Shown: piece after piece, positions 26,039 through 35,250 of the stretch
How positions within the stretch are numbered: the first letter of the stretch is position 1
Layout: the number at the start of each line of letters is the position of its first letter
Source of the DNA: Scandinavium lactucae
Lineage (GTDB): Bacteria; Pseudomonadota; Gammaproteobacteria; Enterobacterales; Enterobacteriaceae
Reading direction: 5' to 3'
NCBI RefSeq assembly: GCF_033843265.1
Contig: NZ_JAWXRD010000040.1
Coordinates: forward strand, 930,001 to 994,000
Length of the DNA stretch: 64,000 bases
Notes under the pieces: model-generated
Told to the model about the DNA's origin: nothing
Seen by the model: the letters and a program-made list of their open reading frames with translations, nothing else
The model's database searches: none
Program-made: the position numbers and the translations under genes

Positions 26039-29000
26039 ATGAAATGGAAGCCAAGGCTACTGAGTAGCTTAATTGCATTGGCACTATTTGATGCCGACGC
26101 AGGAATTATGCGAGAAGATGTTTCGGTGCAGGACTATCGTGACTTTGCTGAGAACCTTGGCAAGTATGGGGTCGGTGAAGAAAACATCGAAGTTTTTAAG
26201 ATGGATGGCACGTCGGCTGGCATTCTTAATTTCCCAATGCCAGATTTTGGCGCAATTAATAGCCTGGGCTTTGCTACACTAATTTCACCCTCTTATGTTG
26301 CCAGCGTTGCTCATAATACCGGATATAGCACTGTTGATTTCGGTAATCACGCTAAATACAGAACCACCTATAAATTAATTAGCCGTAATGTTCATCCCGC
26401 TTATGAGCAATGGAACAAAGACTTTCATGTCCCTCGCCTGAATAAAGTGGTTACTGAAGCAGCCCCAATGCCAATGGTTGATACTCAGGAGGTACGTAAT
26501 AACCGAGAACGTTACGTTTATTTCGCGAGAGCCGGATCGGGAACGCAGTATCAGGTTGATCCGATAACTAAAAAACCCGTTTATATTACTGGCGCATACG
26601 AATGGAAAAGCGGTGGCACTATGGTCAATCCCACCTTTGAACCATCGCGTTTACGGTGGACAAACTACGGGCCGCCTGATGCACGTGCTCAGCCATTCAG
26701 TTCAGCGATACAAGCCGGCGACAGCGGAAGCCCTCTCTATGTTTACGATAACGTTGAAAAAGAGTGGAAAATCTATGGTGTTTCTCCATGGGGAGGCACA
26801 GGAAAGACAGGATACGAATACACCAGTTATACGCTGGATATGCAGCTCAATTTCCTCAAGGGCATTATCTCTGATAATACCGATCCGGATGTGACCGATG
26901 TTGCCGCCGATGGGGATATTCACTGGTCGGCAGCCAATATTACACAGGGCGAAAATAGCTGGCAGTGGCACGGCGTTGATACCGAATTGCCTTCTCAGGC
27001 CACGGCTGATGAACTTAATACCTCCAAAGACCTACGCTTTGCCGGTGACGGTGGTCTGATCGTGCTCGACAACGCGGTCAATCACGGTGCGGCAAAACTA
27101 CAGTTTTCCAACGATTATCGCGTCGTATCTGCCGAGGGAGCCGACAGCACCTGGGTTGGCGGTGGTATTGAAGTGGATACGGGTAAAACCGTCGACTGGG
27201 AAGTCAATGGCTTAGCCGGAGACACGCTGCATAAAATCGGTCAAGGTACGCTGTACGTCAATGCAGTGGGCAATAATGGCGGGGCGCTGAACGTCGGTGA
27301 CGGGACGGTGGTTTTAGCCCAGCAGGCCAATGAGGCTGGTGAGCAACACGCCTTTTCCAAAATCACTATTGTCAGCGGCCGCCCGACCGTGCAGATAGGC
27401 GGTGAAAACCAGATTGATAGTAGTGATATTTACTTTGGTTATCGCGGCGGCAACCTGGATTTGAATGGCTATGATATGGCTTTCAGCGCCATTAATCACA
27501 GTGATTCTGGTGCGGCGATTATTAACAGCAATCCAGACCAGCTCAGCACGCTGACATTAAATAACACTGGCAACCAGACATTTGTTGGTCATCTCGGTAG
27601 TCAGGAAACAGCCGCCAATTTAAACGTTGACTACACCCCTGATTCTACTGCGGGCGTCTGGGAACTGGCCGGTGGGGCCGATCTGAATCAGCTTTCCGTA
27701 CAAAACGGCATTCTTAGACTGTCTGGACGCCCAACGCCTCATGCCGGGAATACCGTTTTCACTGATGACTGGATTGATGAAACCTACAACATCAACCAGC
27801 TTGATGTCGCAAGCTTTGCCACCTTACGACTGAAAGAGCATGCCACCCTGAATGCCAATGTGAAGCTCGATAAGCAAGCAAACTTGATGCTGAACAGCAA
27901 GTCACATTTAAGCGGTCAGGTTGAGCTCACCGCCGGGAGTATAATTTCCGTTGATCAGGCCGAAAGTAAAACCAGCAGCACTGACGGCACGAATGATGTG
28001 GTCATTGATGCGGTCATGTCCGGTAACGGAACATTGAAAAAAATGGCTCCGGGTGCGTTGTATATCAATAGTGATAATACCTTCACCGGCTCTACGCATA
28101 TTTACAGCGGAGCGCTGATCCTCAACGGATCGCTTATCTCGCCCCTCATTATGGAACAAAACACCGTGTTGGCGGGTAACAGCACCCTCAAGAATCTCAT
28201 CCTCAAGGATGATGTGCAGTTGCTGCCTTACTGGCCAACGGAAGGCGAGAACGACGTCTTTGCGCCAGCAACACAAACCGTTAACGGCTCGCTGTCCGCT
28301 GGCAACAATAACCTGCTTAGCTTACGGACACATTTCGAGCCGGACTCTGCACAAACAGACAGGTTGCTTATCAATGGCGATGTCGTTTCCAGTAATCCAA
28401 TCAGTGTGCAGGTCATGCCGTCAGGCGTCGGGTACTTCACGGATGCGGATAATGACGGAGCGGCGGATAATCAGGAAGGGATTTCACTGATTCAGGTAGC
28501 GGGTCAGGCCACAAAAGACAGCTTTAAGCTGGCCGGAGAATATGTTGCACGTGGCGCGTATGCCTACAGCCTGTATGCTTTCGCACCGGGTCGCAGCGCT
28601 GAAGAGCAGCGTGCAGTGACAGGCGATGGCGACCAGTTCTGGGATTATCGTCTGCAAAATAATATGCTGACCGAAGGGGATAACACCGTACCGATTGACA
28701 ATACGCCAGTGCCTGACCCAACACCCGATGATGACGATGACACGCCGGTTCCCGACCCAACACCCGATGGTGGCGATGACACGCCGGTTCCCGATCCAGC
28801 CCCGGATGACGGCGATGATACACCGGTTCCCGATCCAGCCCCGGATGACGGCGATGACATTCCTGTACCGCCGATGCCAACGCCGGATGATGATGATAGT
28901 GGGAAAAATGCACGACCGGCAGTCACGCCGCAGGTGCCTTCCTACTTGTCTTTACCTTCTGCCTTGCTGAGTTTTAACAGTCGGGTAAGTGAAACGTTCC

Positions 29001-29869
29001 GTAACCTGGCGTTAGCGCAAGATGACAATAAGCTGAGCATCTTCTTCCAGTATCTCAACGGGGAAGACAACTATCATTCCACCCTCGGCTTTATGAATTA
29101 TGGTTATGACTATAAACAAAAAGAGGAAGGCTGGTTGTTTGGCGGAAAGGTTATGCATCTGGAGGATGATACTCACTCTCTGGCGCTGAATCTTGGTCTC
29201 TCAAGTGCCAATCTGGAGGTCACACCCGATGCTGCAGATGGCAATAGCAAAACGGAATATACGGCCTGGGGCTTATCCTCCCTGTTGTCTTATAAAAATA
29301 AGAGCGGGTTAATCGTAGATCTTGCGTCAGACGTTGCCATCTATGACGGCAATGTTTCTACCGACCTGCGTGGCAGTGAAGTTGCAGATATCAATGCTAC
29401 CTCTTACAGCGGCTCAGTTGATATCGGGTATCAATTCAACCTCGGTAATCATCAACTGACACCAACCGCCGGTATGGGTATCCAGTACCTTAAAGTAGAT
29501 GATTTTACTGACATTGATAACACTTCAGTACATTACGATGATATGACCCGCCCGACAGCGCGACTGGGCATGCGTTACCGCTATGACTGGAATACAGCAA
29601 ATGCCGGGAAATGGGCTATAACGGCTAACACATTATTAATCAAAGATTTTAGTGATGATATGACACTCAAAATTGGAGACAGCTACAGCAACGTCAGCAA
29701 CAGTTTCCGTAGCGGTGTAGCGGGAAGCTCGGCGATGATCGATTTGGGAATCATCAATAACCCGACCCCAAATGTGTCCCTGAACACCGGCGTTCAGTAT
29801 CAGCACCGACTTGAAGATGAAGGCGTGGATTACTTGCAGGCCGTTGCAGGGGTAAAAATTAGCTTCTAA
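26039..29869 (+). CDS. S6-family serine protease autotransporter
   Basis: The 1276-residue protein has a short signal peptide (cleavage probable after DADA, residue 21). Its N-terminal trypsin-like S6 (IgA1-protease/SPATE) domain shows a complete triad: His92 (VASVAHN), Asp128 (NKDFHVPRLNKVVTE) and Ser229 (AGDSGSPLY). A long beta-helix passenger follows, then a Pro/Asp-rich repeat linker (residues 890-941) and a beta-barrel (about 1000-1276, ending GVKISF). It is predicted to be surface-exposed or released and to cut host or bacterial proteins. It lacks the extended signal peptide typical of SPATEs, and its linker before the barrel is unusual. The 5' part looks richer in A+T than the housekeeping neighbours, a sign of transfer. 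AAGGAAG precedes ATG 26039. Substrate unknown. Confidence 0.9.
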   Translation: MKWKPRLLSSLIALALFDADAGIMREDVSVQDYRDFAENLGKYGVGEENIEVFKMDGTSAGILNFPMPDFGAINSLGFATLISPSYVASVAHNTGYSTVDFGNHAKYRTTYKLISRNVHPAYEQWNKDFHVPRLNKVVTEAAPMPMVDTQEVRNNRERYVYFARAGSGTQYQVDPITKKPVYITGAYEWKSGGTMVNPTFEPSRLRWTNYGPPDARAQPFSSAIQAGDSGSPLYVYDNVEKEWKIYGVSPWGGTGKTGYEYTSYTLDMQLNFLKGIISDNTDPDVTDVAADGDIHWSAANITQGENSWQWHGVDTELPSQATADELNTSKDLRFAGDGGLIVLDNAVNHGAAKLQFSNDYRVVSAEGADSTWVGGGIEVDTGKTVDWEVNGLAGDTLHKIGQGTLYVNAVGNNGGALNVGDGTVVLAQQANEAGEQHAFSKITIVSGRPTVQIGGENQIDSSDIYFGYRGGNLDLNGYDMAFSAINHSDSGAAIINSNPDQLSTLTLNNTGNQTFVGHLGSQETAANLNVDYTPDSTAGVWELAGGADLNQLSVQNGILRLSGRPTPHAGNTVFTDDWIDETYNINQLDVASFATLRLKEHATLNANVKLDKQANLMLNSKSHLSGQVELTAGSIISVDQAESKTSSTDGTNDVVIDAVMSGNGTLKKMAPGALYINSDNTFTGSTHIYSGALILNGSLISPLIMEQNTVLAGNSTLKNLILKDDVQLLPYWPTEGENDVFAPATQTVNGSLSAGNNNLLSLRTHFEPDSAQTDRLLINGDVVSSNPISVQVMPSGVGYFTDADNDGAADNQEGISLIQVAGQATKDSFKLAGEYVARGAYAYSLYAFAPGRSAEEQRAVTGDGDQFWDYRLQNNMLTEGDNTVPIDNTPVPDPTPDDDDDTPVPDPTPDGGDDTPVPDPAPDDGDDTPVPDPAPDDGDDIPVPPMPTPDDDDSGKNARPAVTPQVPSYLSLPSALLSFNSRVSETFRNLALAQDDNKLSIFFQYLNGEDNYHSTLGFMNYGYDYKQKEEGWLFGGKVMHLEDDTHSLALNLGLSSANLEVTPDAADGNSKTEYTAWGLSSLLSYKNKSGLIVDLASDVAIYDGNVSTDLRGSEVADINATSYSGSVDIGYQFNLGNHQLTPTAGMGIQYLKVDDFTDIDNTSVHYDDMTRPTARLGMRYRYDWNTANAGKWAITANTLLIKDFSDDMTLKIGDSYSNVSNSFRSGVAGSSAMIDLGIINNPTPNVSLNTGVQYQHRLEDEGVDYLQAVAGVKISF
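28706..28861 (+). repeat. Four tandem 39-bp coding repeats in the protease autotransporter
   Basis: Four units of 13 codons, each PVPDPxPDxxDDx, run back to back and are followed by a degenerate fifth (PVPPMPTPDDDD). The last two full units are nearly identical in DNA. They encode an extended, strongly acidic linker between passenger and barrel. Such in-frame repeats tend to vary in copy number. Confidence 0.92.
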
Positions 29870-29879
29870 AACCTCAATA

Positions 29880-29909
29880 TTTCAGAGGCCGGTAAACCGG
29901 CCTCTGAAA
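29880..29909 (+). terminator. 13-bp hairpin after the protease autotransporter
   Basis: A perfect stem TTTCAGAGGCCGG/CCGGCCTCTGAAA with loop TAAA starts 11 nt after the stop codon. It lacks a following T run but is stable enough to end or protect the transcript. Confidence 0.65.
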
Positions 29910-29929
29910 CCGTCGTGACATCTTATCTT

Positions 29930-30050
29930 GCCTGATGGCGCTGGCGCTTATCAGGCCTACAAAATCTTAAGACATAAAAAAACCGGGCTTTCGCCCGGTT
30001 CGGTTTCATAACCTGATCGTAGGCCCGGCACGCAAGCGCTGCCGGGTTCG
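29930..30050. repeat. REP-like elements flanking the clpA terminator
   Basis: The stretch near 29933-29962 (GCCTGATGGCGCTGGCGCTT followed by ATCAGGCCTAC) and the one near 30018-30045 (GTAGGCCCGGCACGCAAGCG then CTGCCGGGTT) have the form of enterobacterial REP palindromes in opposite orientation, as in a BIME. They lie on either side of the clpA terminator, at the islet's right edge. Confidence 0.7.
29974..30000 (-). terminator. Rho-independent terminator of clpA
   Basis: On the minus strand the stem AACCGGGC/GCCCGGTT with a four-base loop is followed by TTTTTTT, about 55 nt beyond the clpA stop. Confidence 0.92.
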
Positions 30051-30054
30051 AGGC

Positions 30055-32331
30055 TTAATGTGCCGCTTCCGCTTTGCGCTTCTGCGCCGCCTGGAAGTCA
30101 TAGGTCAGCGCATTGGCTTCGGCATCGAGCGCGACGGTCACCTGACCGCCGTCGACCAGTGAACCAAACAGCAGTTCGTTGGCGAGCGGTTTTTTCAGGT
30201 TGTCCTGAATGACGCGCACCATTGGACGCGCCCCCATCGCACGGTCGTAGCCTTTCTCTGCCAGCCAGTTGCGGGCTTCCTGACTGACCTCCAGCGACAC
30301 ACCTTTCTGATCCAACTGCACCTGCAGTTCGACGATGAACTTATCGACAACCTGATGAATAACCTCGGTCGACAAGTGATCGAACCATATGATGTTGTCC
30401 AGACGGTTACGGAATTCCGGCGTGAAGATTTTTTTAATCTCTTCCATCGCATCGGTGCTGTTATCCTGGTGGATCAGGCCGATGGATTTACGCTCAGTTT
30501 CACGCACCCCGGCGTTGGTAGTCATCACCAGCACCACGTTACGGAAGTCTGCCTTGCGGCCGTTGTTATCGGTCAGCGTGCCGTTGTCCATCACCTGCAA
30601 CAGCAGGTTGAAGACGTCCGGGTGCGCTTTCTCGATTTCATCCAGCAGCAGTACCGCGTGCGGATGTTTAATTACCGCATCGGTCAGCAGACCGCCCTGA
30701 TCAAAGCCCACGTAGCCCGGAGGCGCACCAATCAGACGACTGACGGTGTGGCGCTCCATGTACTCAGACATATCGAAACGCAACAGCTCAATACCGAGCG
30801 CTTTCGACAGTTGCACCGTGACTTCGGTTTTCCCGACCCCGGTTGGCCCGGCGAACAGGAAGGAACCGACCGGCTTATGATCCTGACCCAGACCAGCCCG
30901 GCTCATCTTGATGGCTTCGGTTAAAGCCTCGATGGCTTTATCCTGACCAAAGACCAGCATTTTCAGGCGGTCGCCGAGATTTTTCAGGGTGTCCCTGTCG
31001 CTCTGCGAGACGCTTTTCTCCGGGATACGCGCAATGCGCGCCACCACGGTTTCAATGTCCGCAACGTTGATTGTTTTCTTGCGTTTGCTGATGGGCATCA
31101 GACGTGCCCGCGCGCCCGCTTCATCAATCACGTCTATCGCTTTATCCGGCAGATGACGGTCATTTATGTATTTCACCGCTAGCTCCACCGCCGCACGTAC
31201 CGCTTTAGCGGTGTAACGCACGTCGTGGTGCGCTTCGTACTTCGGCTTCAGCCCGTTGATAATCTGCACGGTCTCTTCCACCGACGGCTCAGTAATATCA
31301 ATTTTCTGGAAGCGACGCGCGAGGGCGCGGTCTTTTTCGAAAATATTGCTGAATTCCTGATAGGTCGTGGAACCGATCACCCGAATTTTGCCGCTGGACA
31401 GCAGCGGTTTAATCAGGTTTGCCGCATCCACCTGGCCGCCCGACGCCGCACCCGCCCCAATAATGGTGTGGATCTCGTCGATAAACAGGATGCTGTTGGT
31501 ATCCTGCTCCAGCTGTTTGAGCAGCGCTTTGAAGCGTTTTTCAAAATCACCGCGATATTTGGTGCCCGCTAACAGCGAACCAATATCCAGCGAGTAAAGG
31601 GTGCAATCAGCGATTACTTCCGGCACGTCACCCTGCACGATACGCCAGGCGAGACCTTCCGCAATCGCGGTTTTACCGACGCCGGACTCACCGACCAGCA
31701 ACGGGTTATTTTTACGACGACGGCACAGGACCTGAATGGCGCGTTCCAGCTCTTTATCGCGACCGATCAGCGGATCGATGCCGCCTACGCGAGCAAGCTG
31801 ATTCAGATTGGTGGTGAAGTTTTCCATACGATCCTCCCCGCCTGCTTGCTCTTCAGTGTTCGGTTGGCTTCCGGAATCGGAAGACTGGCTCGGCTCGTCT
31901 TTACGCGTGCCGTGGGAGATGAAGTTCACCACATCGAGACGGCTGACTTCGTGCTTACGCAGCAGATAGGCTGCCTGGGATTCCTGCTCGCTGAAAATGG
32001 CCACCAGCACATTGGCCCCGGTGACTTCACTGCGACCAGACGATTGAACGTGGAATACGGCACGCTGTAATACGCGCTGGAAGCTGAGCGTCGGCTGAGT
32101 GTCGCGCTCTTCTTCGCTGGCAGGCAGAACCGGCGTGGTCTGTTCGATGAAGGCTTCGAGTTCCTGACGCAGCGCCACCAGATCCACGGAGCAGGCTTCC
32201 AGCGCTTCGCGGGCAGATGGGTTGCTGAGCAGAGCCAGCAACAGATGCTCGACGGTCATAAACTCATGACGGTGCTCGCGCGCTCTGGCGAAAGCCATGT
32301 TTAAACTGAGTTCCAGTTCTTGATTGAGCAT
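30055..32331 (-). CDS. clpA: ATP-dependent Clp protease ATPase subunit ClpA
   Basis: The 758-residue double AAA+ unfoldase feeds N-degron and ssrA-tagged proteins into ClpP. It has an N-domain that binds ClpS (about 1-145), D1 with Walker A GESGVGKT, and D2 with Walker A GPTGVGKT and the ClpP-docking IGLI loop (SIGLIHQ). The start at ATG 32331 (MLNQELELSLNMAF) follows GAGGTG and gives the E. coli length; the frame extends five codons upstream without conservation. It lies 30 nt after clpS in the same direction. Confidence 0.98.
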   Translation of the reverse strand: MLNQELELSLNMAFARAREHRHEFMTVEHLLLALLSNPSAREALEACSVDLVALRQELEAFIEQTTPVLPASEEERDTQPTLSFQRVLQRAVFHVQSSGRSEVTGANVLVAIFSEQESQAAYLLRKHEVSRLDVVNFISHGTRKDEPSQSSDSGSQPNTEEQAGGEDRMENFTTNLNQLARVGGIDPLIGRDKELERAIQVLCRRRKNNPLLVGESGVGKTAIAEGLAWRIVQGDVPEVIADCTLYSLDIGSLLAGTKYRGDFEKRFKALLKQLEQDTNSILFIDEIHTIIGAGAASGGQVDAANLIKPLLSSGKIRVIGSTTYQEFSNIFEKDRALARRFQKIDITEPSVEETVQIINGLKPKYEAHHDVRYTAKAVRAAVELAVKYINDRHLPDKAIDVIDEAGARARLMPISKRKKTINVADIETVVARIARIPEKSVSQSDRDTLKNLGDRLKMLVFGQDKAIEALTEAIKMSRAGLGQDHKPVGSFLFAGPTGVGKTEVTVQLSKALGIELLRFDMSEYMERHTVSRLIGAPPGYVGFDQGGLLTDAVIKHPHAVLLLDEIEKAHPDVFNLLLQVMDNGTLTDNNGRKADFRNVVLVMTTNAGVRETERKSIGLIHQDNSTDAMEEIKKIFTPEFRNRLDNIIWFDHLSTEVIHQVVDKFIVELQVQLDQKGVSLEVSQEARNWLAEKGYDRAMGARPMVRVIQDNLKKPLANELLFGSLVDGGQVTVALDAEANALTYDFQAAQKRKAEAAH

Positions 32332-32361
32332 AGGCACCTCCCCCAATTTGAATGCCTGAAA

Positions 32362-32682
32362 TCAGGCCTGTTCCAGCGTACACAACAACGGATGCTCGTT
32401 CTCCTTGGCGTACAGGTTCACCATCGCAACTTTGGTTTCGGCGACTTCCGCGGTAAACACCCCGCAAATCGCTTTCCCCTGATAGTGAACGGCGAGCATC
32501 AGTTGCGTTGCACGTTCTACATCATAAGAAAAGAATTTCTGTAACACGTCAATAACAAACTCCATCGGCGTGTAATCATCATTGAGCAAAATCACTTTAT
32601 ACATCGACGGCGGCTGAAGCGCGTCGCGCACTTTGTCTTCTGCAAGCTGGTCAAAATCCAGCCAATCTCGCGTCTTACCCAT
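32362..32682 (-). CDS. clpS: ClpS adaptor for N-degron substrates
   Basis: The 106-residue adaptor binds N-terminal Leu, Phe, Tyr or Trp and hands the protein to ClpA. The flexible N-terminus is followed by the core YKVILLNDDYTPMEFVIDVL, which contains the Asn-Asp-Asp peptide-binding residues, and by the conserved AVHYQGKAICG. It forms an operon with clpA and diverges from cspD. Confidence 0.98.
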   Translation of the reverse strand: MGKTRDWLDFDQLAEDKVRDALQPPSMYKVILLNDDYTPMEFVIDVLQKFFSYDVERATQLMLAVHYQGKAICGVFTAEVAETKVAMVNLYAKENEHPLLCTLEQA

Positions 32683-33019
32683 TGTCAGTGTTCATCTTCG
32701 GTTGCCGCTCCGGCGGAAAACATCCCGTCGGCTTCCCAGAGCGAGTTCTAATGAATCTACAGTAAAGCGTAGATAACTATCCTCTATTACTGCCATTCGC
32801 CATTCCTGCTATTCGCGACTTTCGTCACATTCCTTGCAATAGCGTTAACTGCTTCAAATTTTGGCGCATTTTTCACCGAACTTCGCTAACTGTCGCTTGA
32901 CGCGTTGCCTGATTTATCTAAATTGTACAAGCGAGAGTTGGCGAGGTTTTGAACAGCCCGCCGATTTCACCACCGGTTCTTTCCATCTGATTATAAAGAT
33001 TCTCGAAGGATGTCGATGT
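32683..33019. promoter_or_regulatory. clpS/cspD divergent control region
   Basis: This 337-nt gap has no gene. A candidate rightward promoter for cspD is TTGACG (32897-32902), a 16-nt spacer and TAAATT (32919-32924), giving a leader of roughly 90 nt. In E. coli cspD is induced in stationary phase and on starvation. No clpS promoter was assigned. Confidence 0.5.
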
Positions 33020-33247
33020 ATGGAAATGGGTACTGTTAAGTGGTTCAACAATGCTAAAGGGTTCGGCTTCATCTGCCCTGAAGGCGGCGGCGAAGATATC
33101 TTCGCGCATTACTCCACCATCCAGATGGATGGCTACAGAACGTTAAAAGCCGGACAGCCCGTTCGGTTTGATGTCCATCAGGGACCCAAAGGCAACCACG
33201 CTAGCGTGATTGTTCCTGTCGAGGCTGAAGCCGCCGCAGTTGCGTAA
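33020..33247 (+). CDS. cspD: Cold-shock-like replication inhibitor CspD
   Basis: The 75-residue cold-shock-fold protein binds single-stranded DNA and inhibits replication; in E. coli it is made in stationary phase rather than after cold shock. RNP1 (KGFGFI) and RNP2-like (DIFAHY) motifs are present. Start ATG 33020 (MEMGTVKWFNNAKG) follows AAGGA at about nine bases; the open frame further upstream is not conserved. Confidence 0.96.
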   Translation: MEMGTVKWFNNAKGFGFICPEGGGEDIFAHYSTIQMDGYRTLKAGQPVRFDVHQGPKGNHASVIVPVEAEAAAVA

Positions 33248-33269
33248 CGCTTACGCTTTATTGTGTACC

Positions 33270-33299
33270 AAAATGCCAGTCCTGACGACTGGCATTTTT
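33270..33299. terminator. Bidirectional terminator between cspD and macB
   Basis: A 12-bp perfect stem AAAATGCCAGTC/GACTGGCATTTT with a five-base loop has a T run on the plus strand and an A-rich left arm that serves the minus strand. It lies between the convergent cspD and macB. Confidence 0.92.
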
Positions 33300-33306
33300 C
33301 TGTCTT

Positions 33307-35250
33307 TTATTCACGCGCCAACGCATCGACCGGGTCAAGCCGGGCCGCATTCCGCGCCGGTAACCAGCCGAACAGCACCCCGGTCAGCGTTGAACAGATG
33401 AACGCCATCACCAGCGCCAACGGGGAAAAACCAATCCCCCAGTCCGGCAAGAACAGTTGTAAGGTGAAGGCGATAATTAGCGAAAGGCTGACACCCAACG
33501 CCCCGCCCACCAGGCACACCAGCACCGCTTCAATCAAAAACTGTTGCAGCACATCGCTGGCACGCGCCCCTACTGCCATCCGAATACCGATTTCCCGGGT
33601 CCGTTCGGTGACCGACACCAGCATGATATTCATCACCCCAATGCCCCCGACCACCAGCGAGATAATCGCCACCAGCGTTAAGAACAACTGTAGTGTATGT
33701 GTGGTCCGCTCGGCGGTTTTCAAGATGCTGTCCATATTCCAGGTGAAGAAATCCTTCTTCCCGTGACGCAAACTCAGTAGTCGGGTCAGCTGTTGATCCG
33801 CAAGGGCGCTGTCATAGCCTTCGTTGACCCGCACCGTGATTGAGTTCAGCCACGACTGACCCATTACCCGCCCGGCCATGGTGGTATACGGCAGCCAGAC
33901 GCGCAGAATTTTGCTGCTGCCAAACATCGATTGTTTCTCATCCGCCACGCCAATCACCGTCGCGGGCGTGTTGCCCACCAGCAAAATTTCACCGACCACG
34001 TTGGCTTTGTTAGGGAACAGCTGACGACGGGTATTGCTGTCGAGCACCACCACCTGCGCCCGGCCGTTAAGCTGCACTTCATTGAAAGTATTCCCTTCGC
34101 TAAAGGTCATGCCGTAGACGTTAAAGTACTGCGCGCCTACGCCTTCAACGCTTGCCGACACATCGGTATTACCCACTCGCAAACGCAGGCTTTTTGAGAT
34201 GGCGGGCGTCGCTGAACGCACCCACGGCTGTTTTTGGATAGCCAGCAAATCGTCATATTTCAGTGCCTGCTGATACTGTGGGTCGTCATCGCCAAAATCT
34301 TTACCGGGATAGACGTCGATAGTGTTGGTGCCAATCGCACGGATATCCGCCAGCACCATCTGTTTGGCGGCATCACCGACCACCACGATCGACACCACCG
34401 AGGTAATGCCGATGATGATCCCGAGCATGGTTAACAGGGTGCGCATTTTATTGGCGGCCATTGCCAGCCACGCCATGGTTAGTGCTTCCCGAAAACCGCT
34501 GACAAACTGCCGCCAGCCGGTGATTTCCACCGCCGCCGCGATCTTCGCTTCCCCCGCCACGGCCATTTTCGGCGGGGGATTACTGATAATTTCGCCATCG
34601 CGAATTTCGATAATCCGCTCGGCCTGCGCCGCCACCGCCGGATCGTGGGTCACAATAATTACCGTATGACCCTGCGATTTCAGCTGATGCAGGATAGCCA
34701 TCACTTCCTCACCGGAATGGGTATCCAGCGCCCCGGTCGGTTCATCGGCCAGAATGACCTGTCCGCCGTTCATTAGCGCCCGGGCGATACTCACCCGTTG
34801 CTGCTGGCCGCCGGAAAGTTGCGACGGCTGATACTCCACGCGATCGCCCAAGCCGAGACGCTGCAACAATTGCTGCGCACGTTCCAGACGACGCTTGCGC
34901 TCGGTGCCCGCATACACCGCTGGCACTTCCACGTTTTGCGCGGCGGTCAAATGCGACAGCAGATGGTAGCGCTGGAAGATAAAGCCAAAGTGCTCCCGAC
35001 GCAGACGGGCCAGCGCATCACCGTTCAGTGTCGCCACATCGGTTCCCGCCACGCGGTAGGTGCCGCTGGTCGGTTTATCAAGACAGCCGAGAATGTTCAT
35101 CAGCGTCGATTTCCCGGAGCCGGATGCCCCGACGATCGCCACCATTTCCCCGGCATTGATGCTGAGCGTAATACCCTTCAGCACCTCCACGCTCTGCTCC
35201 CCGGACGGATAGCTTCGCCGAATATCGCTCAGCTCAAGCAGCGCCGTCAT
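33307..35250 (-). CDS. macB: Macrolide/peptide efflux ABC protein MacB
   Basis: The 647-residue protein works with MacA and TolC to expel macrolides, enterotoxin and other periplasmic substrates. The N-terminal ATPase has Walker A GASGSGKST, signature LSGGQQQR and Walker B VILADEPTGA. One membrane segment follows near residue 270, then a large periplasmic domain, and three segments in a C-terminal FtsX/MacB fold. The start overlaps the macA stop by ATGA, so translation is coupled. Confidence 0.97.
   Translation of the reverse strand: MTALLELSDIRRSYPSGEQSVEVLKGITLSINAGEMVAIVGASGSGKSTLMNILGCLDKPTSGTYRVAGTDVATLNGDALARLRREHFGFIFQRYHLLSHLTAAQNVEVPAVYAGTERKRRLERAQQLLQRLGLGDRVEYQPSQLSGGQQQRVSIARALMNGGQVILADEPTGALDTHSGEEVMAILHQLKSQGHTVIIVTHDPAVAAQAERIIEIRDGEIISNPPPKMAVAGEAKIAAAVEITGWRQFVSGFREALTMAWLAMAANKMRTLLTMLGIIIGITSVVSIVVVGDAAKQMVLADIRAIGTNTIDVYPGKDFGDDDPQYQQALKYDDLLAIQKQPWVRSATPAISKSLRLRVGNTDVSASVEGVGAQYFNVYGMTFSEGNTFNEVQLNGRAQVVVLDSNTRRQLFPNKANVVGEILLVGNTPATVIGVADEKQSMFGSSKILRVWLPYTTMAGRVMGQSWLNSITVRVNEGYDSALADQQLTRLLSLRHGKKDFFTWNMDSILKTAERTTHTLQLFLTLVAIISLVVGGIGVMNIMLVSVTERTREIGIRMAVGARASDVLQQFLIEAVLVCLVGGALGVSLSLIIAFTLQLFLPDWGIGFSPLALVMAFICSTLTGVLFGWLPARNAARLDPVDALARE

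Noticed and set aside
28706..28861. CRISPR-like tandem repeats
   Set aside because: The units are contiguous with no spacers and encode an in-frame protein linker.
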